Shown here in pieces: positions 24,601 to 36,400 of a stretch of DNA of 64,000 bases. The notes under the pieces were generated by a model. The model saw only the letters and a program-made list of their open reading frames with translations. It was not told the DNA's origin and searched no databases. The stretch lies in contig NW_019775580.1 of assembly GCF_001039355.2 (NCBI RefSeq), positions 256,091-320,090 on the forward strand. The letters run 5' to 3'. Source of the DNA: Lingula anatina (Eukaryota > Brachiopoda > Lingulata > Lingulida > Lingulidae). A program made the position numbers and the translations under genes. Position 1 is the stretch's first letter. Each line of letters starts with the position of its first letter.

Positions 24601-27600
24601 GTACCATGTTTGACCAGCCAGTTAATTAACTTCCCCTCAAACAGTAGGAAGGAAAAAAGCAAAAAACTTGTGAAAAGAGTACAATTAAGTTCCTTAGCTG
24701 TACCTTGATTACAGAAACAGATAAACAAAAAGAAATATCATTAATTATTTTTTTCAAAATCTAAAAGATTACAGCCACTTGAATTCTTAAAAGGTTGTAA
24801 AGCTTAAGCCAGGTATTCAATAGCATTAAATAATTCTGAAGAAGATCTGGAAGTTAAGCATATCAGAGTTCACCTCAACTTGTCCAAAAGAGTTCAACCA
24901 TAACCATTCTACCAAATCGGTCAGGTATCACTTACAGACCATGACAATTGTTCTCACCGCACAAGGCAACTTAGAGAATACACCCCAATCTAATTCATAA
25001 AGGCAAGCATCTATAATATGTCTTTACAAAGCCATTCAAGTTTCCAAACTATGCTACATATAAAATCTCGAACAAAGTAGATGTCTGTCATCAAACAAAA
25101 GCAACTGCTTATAGAATTACAGACAGTGGCTTTGAAGCCATACAACATATGCCCTGCTGCCTAAATCTCACTGATCCCTTCCTGACAGTTATGGCTCTCA
25201 GCACCCGGCCCAGTGACTAATTAAAGACAGGGCTTGTGCATTGTTCAATAATCATAATCTATGAGATAAAAATATTGGTCATGTCCACAATACTAAAATG
25301 ATTAACTTGATTCTTCAATGTCCTAAATTTAATAATAGGTATTATAATTTCTGTTAGACCTTTACTAGACCCATGCAAAGATCTTACATGACTGACAGCG
25401 TGATGAGCATAGGTAGTGTACAGTGTTTTACTGTGGCCATGGACCTAACTAGAGAAGGACAAGTAACGCGGAGAAAGATCAAAGGATAATCGGCTTAGCG
25501 CGAGCTCTTCGCGAAACGATGTGCGTTCGGATCACGTGACCTCCCGTACAGGTAGCGAGCATATCGCGGCTGTTGATGCCTTTTTGTGTCATTTGGACAG
25601 GTAGCTGGTGATAACGCGAGGAAAACGTTCGGGTGGATGAGTCAAGACACTTATAGAGATAAAATGTAAGTACAATTTCTTTTGCTATTTTGGATGCAAG
25701 ATGAGAATAAGGTATGTTTGTTCATGGAGNCGACTTTCTGGCTATCTGTAAAAAGAAAAAAAAATCCTTGCATGAAATACCTGATAAACCTTAAACATGT
25801 TATTGTTTATGTTATGTTAATCTGCTATACTATGAATTTCGAAGGTTATACACCCAGTTGTGGATTAAGATAACCTTAAAATCTGACCTTTTCACACTAA
25901 GCATTATATTTTAACAATATACCTGCATATAGTTGTATTTTGAGATATTGACAACTCAATAGGCTATTATATTGAAAGAGTCACTTATACTAGTACCATG
26001 TTTGACCAGCCAGTTAATTAACTTCCCCTCAAACAGTAGGAAGGAAAAAAGCAAAACACTAGTGAAAAGAGTACAATTAAGTTCCTTAGCTGTACCTTGA
26101 TTACAGAAACAGATAAACAAAAAGAAATATCATTAATTATTTTTTTCAAAATCTAAAAGATTACAGCCACTTGAATTCTTAAAAGGTTGTAAAGCTTAAG
26201 CCAGGTATTCAATAGCATTAAATAATTCTGAAGAAGATCTGGAAGTTAAGCATATCAGAGTTCACCTCAACTTGTCCAAAAGAGTTCGACCATAACCATT
26301 CTACCAAATCGGTCAGGTATCACTTACAGACCATGACAATTGTTCTCACCGCACAAGGCAACTTAGAGAATACACCCCAATCTAATTCATAAAGGCAAGC
26401 ATCTATAATATGTCTTTACAAAGCCATTCAAGTTTCCAAACTATGCTACATATAAAATCTCGAACAAGGTAGATGTCTGTCATCAAACAAAAGCAACTGC
26501 TTATAGAATTACAGACAGTGGCTTTGAAGCCAAACAACATATGCCCTGCTGCCTAAATCTGACTGATCCCTTCCTGACAGTTATGGCTCTCAGCACCTGG
26601 CCCAGTGACTAATTAAAGACAGGGCTTGTGCATTGTTCAATAATCTATCATATTCTATGAGATAAAAATATTGGTCATGTCCACAACACTAAAATGATTA
26701 ACTTGATTCTTCAATGTCCTAAATTTAATAATAGGTATTATAATTTCTGTTAGACCTTTACTAGACCCATGCAAAGATCTTACATGACTGACAGCGTGAT
26801 GAGCATAGGTAGTGTACAGTGTTTTACTGTGGCTAACTTACATAATTAACCACTGCTTCAGTATTGCTTTTTGTCTACAGAGAACTTAAGTAATATTGCT
26901 AAATATGCGGGGAGATCATTTTCATACTGTTCATGACTTTGTAATGATGACCGCATGAAATGTATTATCATTCTCAAGGTCATTTATGCATGGACTCTTA
27001 AGTGATTGATAATAACTGTGATTTTTTTCTTACTGCTCCCATGCAATATTAGAAATTTGTGGGAGAAGTATATAATGTTACTTTTTGATACTTAACACAT
27101 AAATGCATTTTGCATTATTCTTTTAGAAAAGTGTACCAAACCAAATAAGATTTATCATCCGATATCTTCCATTGAGCTATTCCATTGCTTACATAGGTTA
27201 TGCCCACACATACATATCAGCTTACTCATGAATCTAGGGCACAAACCACCAATGAATGCTCTCACTTGTGGCCCAGATCAAACAATTAAAAGAAATATAC
27301 TACTAGATAAAATACACTACTAAATAAAAAGGCGCACATGCATTATATATATCCTTACATTTCACATGACTTTATGCCAATAACACCAGATTACGGTAAT
27401 TAACAACATTTCAGTTAACTGATATATTTTATAAGGGAATTTCTTTTTAAACAGAGCAAATAACATTGCACTAATCATCATCAAAATCATCAAGTTCAAA
27501 TAATTTTCATTTTCATAGTACTTAATTAAAATCAGACTCATACTTACTCTAACGGAAGCCAAGCCAACTATTAATGCAACCACATCAGACAGCATATGAA

Positions 27601-27732
27601 AAGAGTCTGCTACGAGGGCAATAGAGTTCACAATGTAGCCGACAACTATTTCCACCACAAAAAAACTAAATGTGATGGTCAGCATGCTGATAAGCCGACA
27701 TGTTTTCCCTGTATATCGACCCATGTTTCAAT
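19952..27732 (-). CDS. SLC30A1-like: SLC30A1-like (ZnT1) zinc efflux transporter, complete coding sequence on eight exons
   Basis: Coding exons in transcript order: 27724-27548, 24352-24121, 22256-22023, 21838-21694, 21437-21394, 21020-20938, 20652-20470, 20215-19952. All phases fit and give 453 residues plus stop. It is a cation-diffusion facilitator exporting cytosolic zinc. The TM2 zinc-site pair is H43/D47 (SFHMLSD, the same numbering as human ZnT1) and the TM5 pair is H228/D232 (HVLGD). A histidine-rich TM4-TM5 loop carries DHGHAHKRGHGHSH. The C-terminal domain has HEFHVWQLTGNRIIATGH and HSTTIQPEF, as in ZnT1. Having His rather than Asn at residue 43 argues for zinc over the manganese-selective ZnT10 type. 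The tail is cysteine-rich (CALECGPGKPCFPNTCC). Vertebrate ZnT1 genes have far fewer coding exons. The exon 1-2 intron contains an allelic assembly duplication. Confidence 0.92.
20470..20652 (-). CDS. SLC30A1-like: ZnT coding exon 7 (C-terminal metallochaperone-like fold)
   Basis: 183 bp, phase 0-0. Contains VPGVLAIHEFHVWQL, NRIIATGHIQCL and GIHSTTIQPEFLE. The HEFHVW histidines are conserved across ZnT C-domains. Confidence 0.94.
20938..21020 (-). CDS. SLC30A1-like: ZnT coding exon 6 (start of cytosolic C-domain)
   Basis: 83 bp, phase 1-0, acceptor TATTTTCAG, donor GTGAGT. Encodes LKESALILLQTAPTHI and the first helix of the C-terminal domain. The ESALILLQT string is typical of ZnT1. Confidence 0.92.
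21394..21437 (-). CDS. SLC30A1-like: ZnT coding exon 5 (44-bp microexon, TM6)
   Basis: Only 44 bases, phase 2-1, with acceptor ATTTCCAG and donor GTAAGT. Encodes ILLVCIILSTTIPL, completing TM6. Easy to miss in gene prediction but required for frame. Confidence 0.9.
21624..21672. repeat. TC microsatellite beside ZnT exon 4
   Basis: Nearly perfect TC run with one CC interruption, about 20 bases past the exon 4 donor on the minus strand (AG run in transcript sense). Confidence 0.88.
21694..21838 (-). CDS. SLC30A1-like: ZnT coding exon 4 (TM5, second zinc-site pair)
   Basis: 145 bp, phase 1-2. Contains AQLNMRGVFLHVLGDALGS with H228 and D232, then the start of TM6 and DPAMS. A TC microsatellite lies 20 bases past the donor. 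Confidence 0.93.
22023..22256 (-). CDS. SLC30A1-like: ZnT coding exon 3 (histidine-rich cytosolic loop)
   Basis: 234 bp, phases 1-1. Begins HSHGGGGEEDSSEDSD and ends RGHGHSHGGKKAS, with an acidic, low-complexity centre. This is the zinc-sensing or zinc-delivery loop between TM4 and TM5 in ZnT proteins. Confidence 0.9.
24121..24352 (-). CDS. SLC30A1-like: ZnT coding exon 2 (TM3-TM4)
   Basis: Acceptor TTTTTACAG above 24352, donor GTAAGA below 24121. Encodes IARKSSKKNTFGWARAEVLG, the family-wide NTFGW-RAEV-GA loop, and two membrane helices, ending FRGGHG with a phase-1 split. Confidence 0.93.
24339..25437. repeat. Allelic copy A of ZnT intron 1 sequence
   Basis: Nearly identical over about 1.1 kb to 25732-26833, with only scattered substitutions and small indels. 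Copy A contains the whole exon 2 boundary; copy B has only the last 14 exon bases. A single N at 25730 marks the join. Best explained as two unmerged haplotypes. Confidence 0.85.
25438..25729. other. CpG-rich unique stretch at a contig end
   Basis: This segment is present in copy A but absent at the equivalent place in copy B. It is clearly richer in CG dinucleotides than the surroundings (GCGCGAGC, TCGCGAAACG, CACGTGAC, AACGCGAGG). It ends at the single N. It could be a repeat insertion that broke the assembly, or foreign contig sequence. No protein recognised. Confidence 0.6.
25732..26833. repeat. Allelic copy B of ZnT intron 1 sequence
   Basis: Second copy of 24339-25437. It runs on smoothly into the rest of the intron towards coding exon 1, so it is the haplotype that continues the gene upstream. 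Confidence 0.85.
27548..27732 (-). CDS. SLC30A1-like: ZnT coding exon 1 (start codon, TM1-TM2)
   Basis: Acceptor TTTCAG at 27733-27738 in the 5'UTR, eight untranslated bases, then ATG at 27724. The donor GTAAGT lies directly below 27548. Encodes MGRYTGKTCR, TM1, and TM2 with the HMLSD zinc-binding motif. Ends in phase 0 after SVR. Confidence 0.92.
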
Positions 27733-28640
27733 CTGAAATAATGCAAAAAATAATGCCAGTAAAAATATATTTTATCTGTTACATTTAGTTCAAAGTCATA
27801 AAGGTCTTCAGTATTGTCTAGGCTCCTCTGCCAAATTAAACATGTCATAAGCAAATTGTGATAATCTTTTGCCAATATGTGATAATCTTTTGTCATCTGA
27901 GGCATCTATGTTCAGACTTATATTTTAACCACTTGTCAGTGTCCTGATTTTGGTGATAGGAAAGGAAGTAAAAATACCATCAACAATGATGAGATAACAG
28001 GTCACAAAAGAGATACCAGTGAAGCTAGAGACCCATTTTATGGGTAAAAAACAATCTTTCACGAAGTTTTATGGCCATCCCCAGAACCTAAAAAAAGCTG
28101 TGAGCGAACTTTTTCACACATACAAACCATATGAATTCTATGTTTAGACCTAGAATCCTTCCATAAAGTCAAACCAGTCAAGTTTCAATGGCAAGCATTC
28201 ATTCAACAGTCTAAATATTATCATTTAGGTTTCCTAACCACAAGAAAACTGTCATATCCCTCAGAAGCTTAAAGAAAGCTCACTTCTAACTAGGAAAAAA
28301 GTTCTACTCAGCCTAAATGAATGTGAAGCATCACAAAAATTGCAATGGAAAGGTTATACTTAGTGAGTAACATACATGCATGCTGACATACACTAACACA
28401 CCTGTGCAGACCACATTACAAGCTAACAACATGGCATTATAAATGTAGACATAGACAATCATTTTGTTTTTATATTCATAACCTAAGATAAAGATATATT
28501 GGGTTCAACACAAGATACAGCAAATTTTACCAAAACACTTCACATATTTGAATTTGGTTTTACAAAATGTCAAATATTTTACTCACCTTTTTTCCTTTTC
28601 TTATATTCATTTTTCCTTTCATTTATTTTTACTTGACAGA

Positions 28641-28868
28641 TATACTGACAGTCAATGAAAGCGCATCAGAAAACTTTCTTGTACATTTTTACCGAGAATT
28701 GATTCCAACCATATAAACAAGTACAAATGCACTTGTTTGGTCATAAGAGAGTGGGCTGAACAATATTTCACATTTCACATATTTCACATGTTATTTTCTT
28801 AATGTGCCAAAGCAACTTAAAATATTATTTGATAAATAAATGATGCGTTTTCATTGACTGTCAGTATA
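28641..28868. mobile_element. 228-bp MITE with 28-bp terminal inverted repeats
   Basis: The left end TATACTGACAGTCAATGAAA continues to 28668. The right end 28841-28868 is its reverse complement with one mismatch in 28. Both ends are bounded by TA, consistent with TA target duplication by a Tc1/mariner-type transposase. The 172-bp interior has no coding capacity. It lies in the first ZnT intron. Confidence 0.82.
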
Positions 28869-31336
28869 TTTTTTAACTCAATATTTTGATTTGATCTAGG
28901 TTATTCAGAAGTTAAACTATGAGAATGTTTATACCAGGTGAGCCTACACTGTATGACATCATAAATTCAAAAGGAAGTTCCCTAATTATAATGGGCATAC
29001 TTAATCAGAGTACTGCCAATTAACTGATCATTAACAGTAAGTATCCAGCTAGCTTAATACACAAATACATACCTGTCTGATAATGAATAATGAAATGATC
29101 TGTGAACCAGTTGCTTAAAATAATGTTAACTGAAAGATAAGAAAAAATAAAATATCACGAACAGAATAATTAACAGAAAGAATTGCATTAAAAAACAAAG
29201 AAAACATGACAAAAATTTCCATTAATTTGAAACAAGTTTAAAATCATTGGCAACTTAAACACTCAATTTCAAATATGGATAATGGAACTGAAATCTACCT
29301 TGCATTAAAAAAAGCGAATTCAGGTTAATACGCTTGCATCATTCTGTCCTACTATAACCCAGACAATGATGATGTAAAAACACTCTGAAGTGCATTAAAA
29401 TCTTATCCAGCAACTCTTGGTACATTTCACTCCTATTAGCAAATAGCTTGTTATCAGATAATTGTGTGGCTGAACAAGTCCAGGAACAGTTCTAGCATGC
29501 AGTTTTCTGTGAATATCCATACCAGTAAATACATATTACTGAACCAGATGCTAAAAGAGCTGACTTTTTTTTTTTTACACTGACCACATTGAAATGCTGA
29601 CAGATTGGTTGGATGATTGGATTTGCCCTTGATATTACAGGGCTCTACCACTGGCCCTTCAATTTAAAGTAAACTGTGGGTCCAGTACAGACATATTACA
29701 CATATTTTTGTTCATCTGACCTGGTCAGCTACAGGTTATATGTGCATAGGGAAATTAGCCTTTATCAAACCTGTCTGAAAATGGATGACCTGCAGACTGT
29801 TGTACATACAAGTTATCGTTTATCACACATAAGATTACACTTATCTAAAGTTTCATGTCTCAATCAAATAAACCATGAAACAGCTTCATTTCTCACTGGC
29901 TGCCTTTCAAATTTATTTTAATTCAAATATACTACAAATAAAAACATTAAAATATTTACATGATGCTTAAATATAACATTCCTTTTTGAACTTAAAGCCC
30001 AGCTCACTTAAAAAATATCTCAGTCATCACAGGTAGGGTAGAGGGCAGGTATATAAGTAAAACAAACAGTTGTTACATAATACCTGTAACCCGATACACC
30101 TACCAACTGTTATACAAACAATTCCACATTGAGTAAGCTAGACTGGCTTTGGTCATGCATTGTGTGTTGGTATAGTGTGCAAAACAAATCATTGTGCATA
30201 AATGCCACAGACTGGGGCAAACACTCTTCTCAGAAAATTATTAACCTGGAAAAATTTCCTGTAATCAATATTACACTGAATCATACTTTTTGCACGGAGC
30301 ATGACCCATACGCTTGAATGCAGTTCATTAAATTTGGACAGAGTCATATGCTAAAGCAATATTCCTCTTTCTGAATCCTCCTCATCCTAACGATTTGCAA
30401 TAATTATACATCTATGCCTAATTTTCTGTTACGTGATTAGAGAAATTCACTTACAAGGTATTTACATTTATACCAGCTATTTCGCTCACTTTATTTGGAA
30501 ATTTAACTTTGACTCTAGTATTGAATGCAAATCATGCTCTGGGGTTAATTACTTTTCAATCATATTTCTTTTATGTTTTGCAAAAAAAGGTCAATGTTAT
30601 GAGTTTTATAGACTTAATATACAGAGTACGTACATGGGACATTTTTCTTGTACAATCTCCATTTACAGTCATATTGCTCACTACAGAATATGTGATAAAT
30701 TACACTTTAAATGCATTTTAATTTTGACAACAGAAGCTGTTAAAAAAGTCCCAATGATGTCATTCAGCAAGGCATCATCCATATGAAAGTAAAAACTCTG
30801 ATATTCCCAGGTATGACTCTAAAAAACACCAGAAAATACCTAAAACATATAGCATTGTATCCAGTTGAGTTATAAACATTGTACTCTGTTATTTTATCAA
30901 CATGACGGTGAAGATGTCACCGAACTCAAGCCATTTTAAAACTATTATTCATAAACAATGGTCAGCTGAAACACACGCTATTTCCTTTGTTACTTCCAGC
31001 ACCAGCTTAACCGCACTCCGTAATCTAGAGCAATGTTCCACGAGTTTCATGCAGTCATCTTTTGTGGTCTGGCATACTCTCTCTCAATAACATAATCATT
31101 TTTCGAATAGTTGAATTTACCACGTTATTGTCCTGTCATAAAAATCACAAATTTTCTAGGAAAATGAAAGATCACATGATAGGAACAATTAACGTACCCT
31201 ACAGCAGCTCAGTGTTTTGAATATTGTTTATCCTTTCACTATCAGCTGATTTCTGTGTCGGCTTCTTTCATAGACGGAAACCAAAATGTAAGACGCTATA
31301 ACAGCAACAATTAATAAAGAAGATTTAGTTACTTAC

Positions 31337-31430
31337 CGGAACTTATATGATAAATAAAGCTTTTCGGAATCCTTGAACATCCCTTTGCACAATTCCTTTG
31401 CACACCATTCACATCACTGCACTCGACACG
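31337..31430 (-). other. SLC30A1-like: Probable 5'UTR exon of the ZnT gene
   Basis: Reading the minus strand, a good donor (CCG|GTAAGT) lies directly below 31337, and coding exon 1 has a 5'UTR acceptor at 27733. That implies a non-coding first exon here and a 3.6-kb first intron. The upper limit is a guess, because no start signal fixes it. Confidence 0.5.
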
Positions 31431-31971
31431 ATAATGGCTGTCGCCATATTTGACGGAAATGACATAAGACCTGCAGGCAGGTCTTACTTAAATAATAATT
31501 TTCAGTTAAAAAGTAGCAACCGAACTATGATATTCAAAGATGTGTTATTTTCCAACTCCTTATCAAAGTTTAACGTTACATTTTTAGTATCAGTTTTATC
31601 AAAGTTAATTTTTCTGGAAGGAAATATCAAAACCATTCAGTGTGCCCTCCAAATAAAGGCCTCAATTCTATTGAAACGAGATTTTGTTGGAGAGCGGAGT
31701 GCAAATTCACTATGGTATAGCCTCGTTTTGGTTTCATAGTAAACAGTGCAGCATGCCATCATTGATTTCAAAATGTAGTTCATTTGACAGACTGACAGCA
31801 GAGGTCGATTTATGAGAAACAATCCCAGAATTGTAGACTAAATGTATACAGACATAACTGTGAAGTTACCTACATCAACAAAGACTACGGATTCGTGGCG
31901 GATAGTCCGCCAAAACGTAGATTTCACCAAAACCGACAAAGGATGTACTCATCAAATGTTTGAATGAATGA
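31337..31971. promoter_or_regulatory. Putative bidirectional promoter between ZnT and the mucin-like gene
   Basis: The 5' ends of the two divergent genes are about 0.6 kb apart at most. Two metal-response-element cores (TGCRCNC) occur at 31399-31405 (TGCACAC) and 31418-31424 (TGCACTC). A YY1-like ATGGCGAC lies on the minus strand near 31443-31451. MREs bound by MTF-1 control vertebrate ZnT1; their use here is inferred. Confidence 0.45.
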
Positions 31972-32107
31972 ATGAATACTGGCATGCATCAAAATTTACA
32001 CGATATTCTTCAGAAATGCACAATCGTCTTGTTTATCGGCCTTGTCTTAGTAGACTGCCAGGACACAAATATAGCAAGTGTAACTTGCACAGAAAACGGC
32101 TGCAGTG
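31972..32107 (+). CDS. Mucin-like gene exon 1 (signal peptide)
   Basis: ATG at 31972 is the first in frame; TGA at 31969-31971 precedes it. The exon encodes a polar N-terminus, the hydrophobic stretch CTIVLFIGLVLVDC and then the mature start QDTNIASVTC. Donor GTAAGT at 32108, phase 1. An alternative in-frame Met lies at 31984. Confidence 0.75.
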
Positions 32108-32137
32108 GTAAGTTCCTGTGTCAGAAATTTATATTTC

Positions 32138-32173
<36 letters not shown>

Positions 32174-33391
32174 TGTGTGTGTGTGTGTGTGTGTGTACAC
32201 GTGTGTGTGTTAGCCCAAATATAACAGCCTTATTGAATTATCGGCTGTAGTATACATACGTATGCAAATGGTTTGTAGACTTTTGAAAGTGTTGATAAAA
32301 TGGATGACACCTTATTGTCATTTTTCACCCATCATTATAATTCAGCAATTCAATTAAAACGTTGCAGCAGTTCAATATTAAATTCTTGCATTGAGTGATC
32401 AAACTGTACCTTTTGAACAGCAAAGTTTAAAGCATACAAGTACATGCATATGGTTTTCACATTTCACTCTGATTGTAGTATGTCAAGTAGACACAGCAAA
32501 TATGTAATAACGAATACTAGAGTCCAGAGCTCTCAGATTTTGTGTCTGTGTGTGCATGGTTATATTTGTTTTAGTTGACATCTGGATCTTCCACATACTT
32601 ACTGAGTATTATAGCTAGTACTTAGACCTTGAAAAACTGAGGCAAGTATGTATTTTTCTAGTAGCAGTATACACACAGGAAATGATAAGGCTGCATTGCC
32701 TTCCACAAGATTTAGGAAAGTAAAAAAAAAAAAAAAAAAAAAAAAACAAAAGCAAAAAGCTATATTTATGCAATATGTAGTTAAATTTTGAATTAGTTAG
32801 TTTCATTTATTACAAAATATGGCATTCAAAAGAAGACATAACAAAAGACAAAGTTGGGAGTTGAACTCTAATATATCACTTTTTCAATAGCAATATGAAT
32901 TCTTTTTCAAAACTCTCTTGATATAGGCTACCTTTGATGATATGTTGATTACTCATTTCTTTACAATTGTGATGTAGCTGGCACTTGCTTATAAATGAAA
33001 CCTGATGCTTCTCTTTCTTACTGTCTTTTTTCCCTTCTTTTCCGTCTCTTCCCATACATGTGTGTTTATCTTATTCAGTTGAAAGTCAGTTGTTCAGGTT
33101 GATATCCAAGCTAGATTGATTATCTTTGGAAACCTTTAGAAGGCATGATCTTTTCTTTAAATAGTTTAAGAAAGATGTCTTTTTCAGCAAATTCTATGTA
33201 CTGTTTACTCAAGGTATTGGTTGGCAAGCCTCTAAAGGATTTTATCAATTTATCACCCTGTTGCATGCTCTGTGTTTGTCACTGGTTTAGTAATGAAAGG
33301 TATGAAGTCATGACATGAACACCTCTGAATCAGGATTGAGGAGTACCTTGGTAAATACTTGTTCCCATTCTTTGGAATCCAAGTTGATACT

Positions 33392-33453
<62 letters not shown>

Positions 33454-36400
33454 TTCACTGCCATCAATGCACAGTACCAATATCATGCAATAAAGGCTAA
33501 TTAAGAAGCAACATCTGCAGGCAGTAGTACCCAAAGCAATATATCACCAAAAGGGTCAGATTTTTCCAGGAAGTATGATGGTAATGACAATAAAGATCAG
33601 AATGCAAATATTCCTTCTAGTAATAATAATTCACAACCTCCATTGTTCTGTGCAGTTGCCATTCACTTAATATCCAATTATTGATTTAGAACACCTGTCA
33701 CCAGGTACCTCTGTATTCTCCTGAGACACACTAAAGAGGTGATTAAGGAGGTTATTGATATTCTACTGGGAGCTATTGCAATTATTGTTGTGTGTAAGCC
33801 TGTGTGTGTTGGTATTTCCAAGTGAAAAGAGAAATTTTCAATTTCCTTCCCATATGTCCTGAGTGAGTGAGAGATGAGACATGAACAAAAATGATAAAAA
33901 GTTTGAGATGATCACTGCTTTTAAGGATAAAATTAAAATTTTTCTCACAGTTACACTAACTGGGTGTAGAATGGCTATGTTGCCTTATTATTTTAGCATA
34001 AAGTATTAAAAAACAAGGAATCTTGTTATTCATTTCAATTATTTTTGATCATGTACTACTAGTATTGTATAATCTCCCAGTTAAATATTATAATTGGAAG
34101 TTAGTATAGATCTTGAAAATAAATAGCTATAATATTTCACCTGCCATTTTAAATTAATATCCATAATGACTCTACTGCTTCTGCTTTACATAGCTAATTC
34201 ATGTGCCATTTTAAAATTAATATCTAAAACAACTCTACATGTTTCTGCTTTACAGGTACTCTAGGTGTGACTGCACAAGTAGTACATAGCAACAGCATTT
34301 ACGCCACTAGTGAACCAGTATCCATAACAACTAACGAGAACAGTGTGTCACAGACAGAAACAACCACAGGTCAATATGTGCCACATTCTGCATCATATTA
34401 TGAAGATTCTATATCAGTTGCATCAGCAGCAGTTTTATATTCAGTGTCATCATCATCATCATCTTCATCATTGCTATCTTCATTGTTATTGTCACACCAA
34501 ATAGCATCTGCGTCGCAAAGCACAGATGTGTACCCCAGTGCAAGTGATACAACCATTGGTGCTCAGCAAACTAAGTCATTTTCAGAATCTATGCAAACTT
34601 ACGCAGACTCAGCTTTTGTAACTCCTTCCGCAAAAAAGACTGCTACTTACTTATTCCAATCAGATGTCATGCCATCAAGCTTTTCACAAAATGGAGAGTC
34701 ACTTGCAAACTTTCAATCTGCTACAAGTGGGTTTATAAGTGTTGAAGATTCAACTCTTTTACATCAAAGGGCTGCATCTGTGAAGACCTTTACAGACTTG
34801 AATCAAGCACTGACTTCTTCAAGTATCGAAACATCATATTTTTCACATTTTGCTTCAAGCATGACAGAAATGCTATCACAGGAAGTAACAGTTGCTACAA
34901 CGGATGGGGTGGAGACATCACAAATTGCTCAAACAATGACATATTTTGCCATGTCAGTCGAAAGTGCCAATGCAGTAATATCAACATCAGGTGTAGTGGA
35001 TGTTTCTACAAAGACCAGCAAAGATTTTAGTAGGACAATTGATACAGGACCAATTAATAGTGTCACAGACAATGTGACAGCTACCGTAGTAACCGTAATG
35101 CCAACATCCACATCATTAACAACCCAGTCAAACAGTGTTGGAGGTGAAAGCAATATAACAACAACAACAACTGCAGCTGTATTGTCAACATCGACAACAA
35201 CACAGCCACAGAATCAGACTAATTCAAGCCTTGAAACAACAACAGGATTCACAATAAAAATAACTACAGAACTTTTTATGAATAGAACTGCATCATTAAC
35301 ATCTGAACCAAAAAATGTGACTCTTGGAAGCAATGAATCAACTACTATGGTGTCTATATTGTCAACAGCAGCAACAGCACAATTACAGAATCTGACAACT
35401 GGGAGCAGTACAACAACAGAGATTTCACTACAAAATACAACTGCAGCATTAACAACAGAATCAAGGAACATGACTGTAGGTAGTGATGGGTCAACAACAA
35501 CAGTTTTGCCAGTGACCACACAATCTTCCAATGGCAGTAGTGATACAGCAACAAATGACATGCAAACAACCACAGAAGGAAATTCAGTTGTCGCAACATC
35601 AACTCAGTCATTGAATATCACTGTTAATAGTATTACACCAACAACTTTGCCCTCAAATACAACTGTTGGTAATGTAACACCAACAGCTGGCTTGATACTG
35701 GAAACAACAGAAGGAACTCGCAGTACAGCCATGATGTTAACAACACCAGGGACGGCAAATGCAGACAATGTTACAGTAGTAAGCAATGAAACATCTGGCC
35801 TTGAAACGACAACTGGCTTTAACCATGAAACTACAAAGGAGATCCAAAATGCATCTTCATTATTAACAGAAACACCAAATAAAATACAAAACACGACTGT
35901 TGCATCAACTGCAGCAACAACTGTTGGTTTGCAAACAACAAATGGAATGCAAAACACCACTGTAGCAACAACTTTTGGTTTAGCAACAACAAATGGAATG
36001 CAATATACTTCTGTAGCTGCAACAACAGAAACAACAACAGCTAGCTTAGAAACAACAAGTAGAATGCAAAATATTACTATAGCAGCAACAAAAGAAGCAA
36101 CAACTGTTGGCACAGAAACAACAACTGTAACACAAAATACAACAGTGGCAGAAACACCCAAAGCAACAACTATTGTTTTAGAAACAACAGAGAGAATGCA
36201 AAATACTACTGTTGCAGCAACAACTGAAGTAACGACTTTTGGCACAGAAACAACTAATAGAATGCAAAATTCTACTAAAGCAGCAACTTCAGAAGCAACA
36301 ACTGATGTTTCAGAAATAACAAATGGAACACAAAATATTACTGTAGCAGCAACAACTGAAGCAACAACAATTGGCAAAGAAACAACTAATAGAATGCAAA

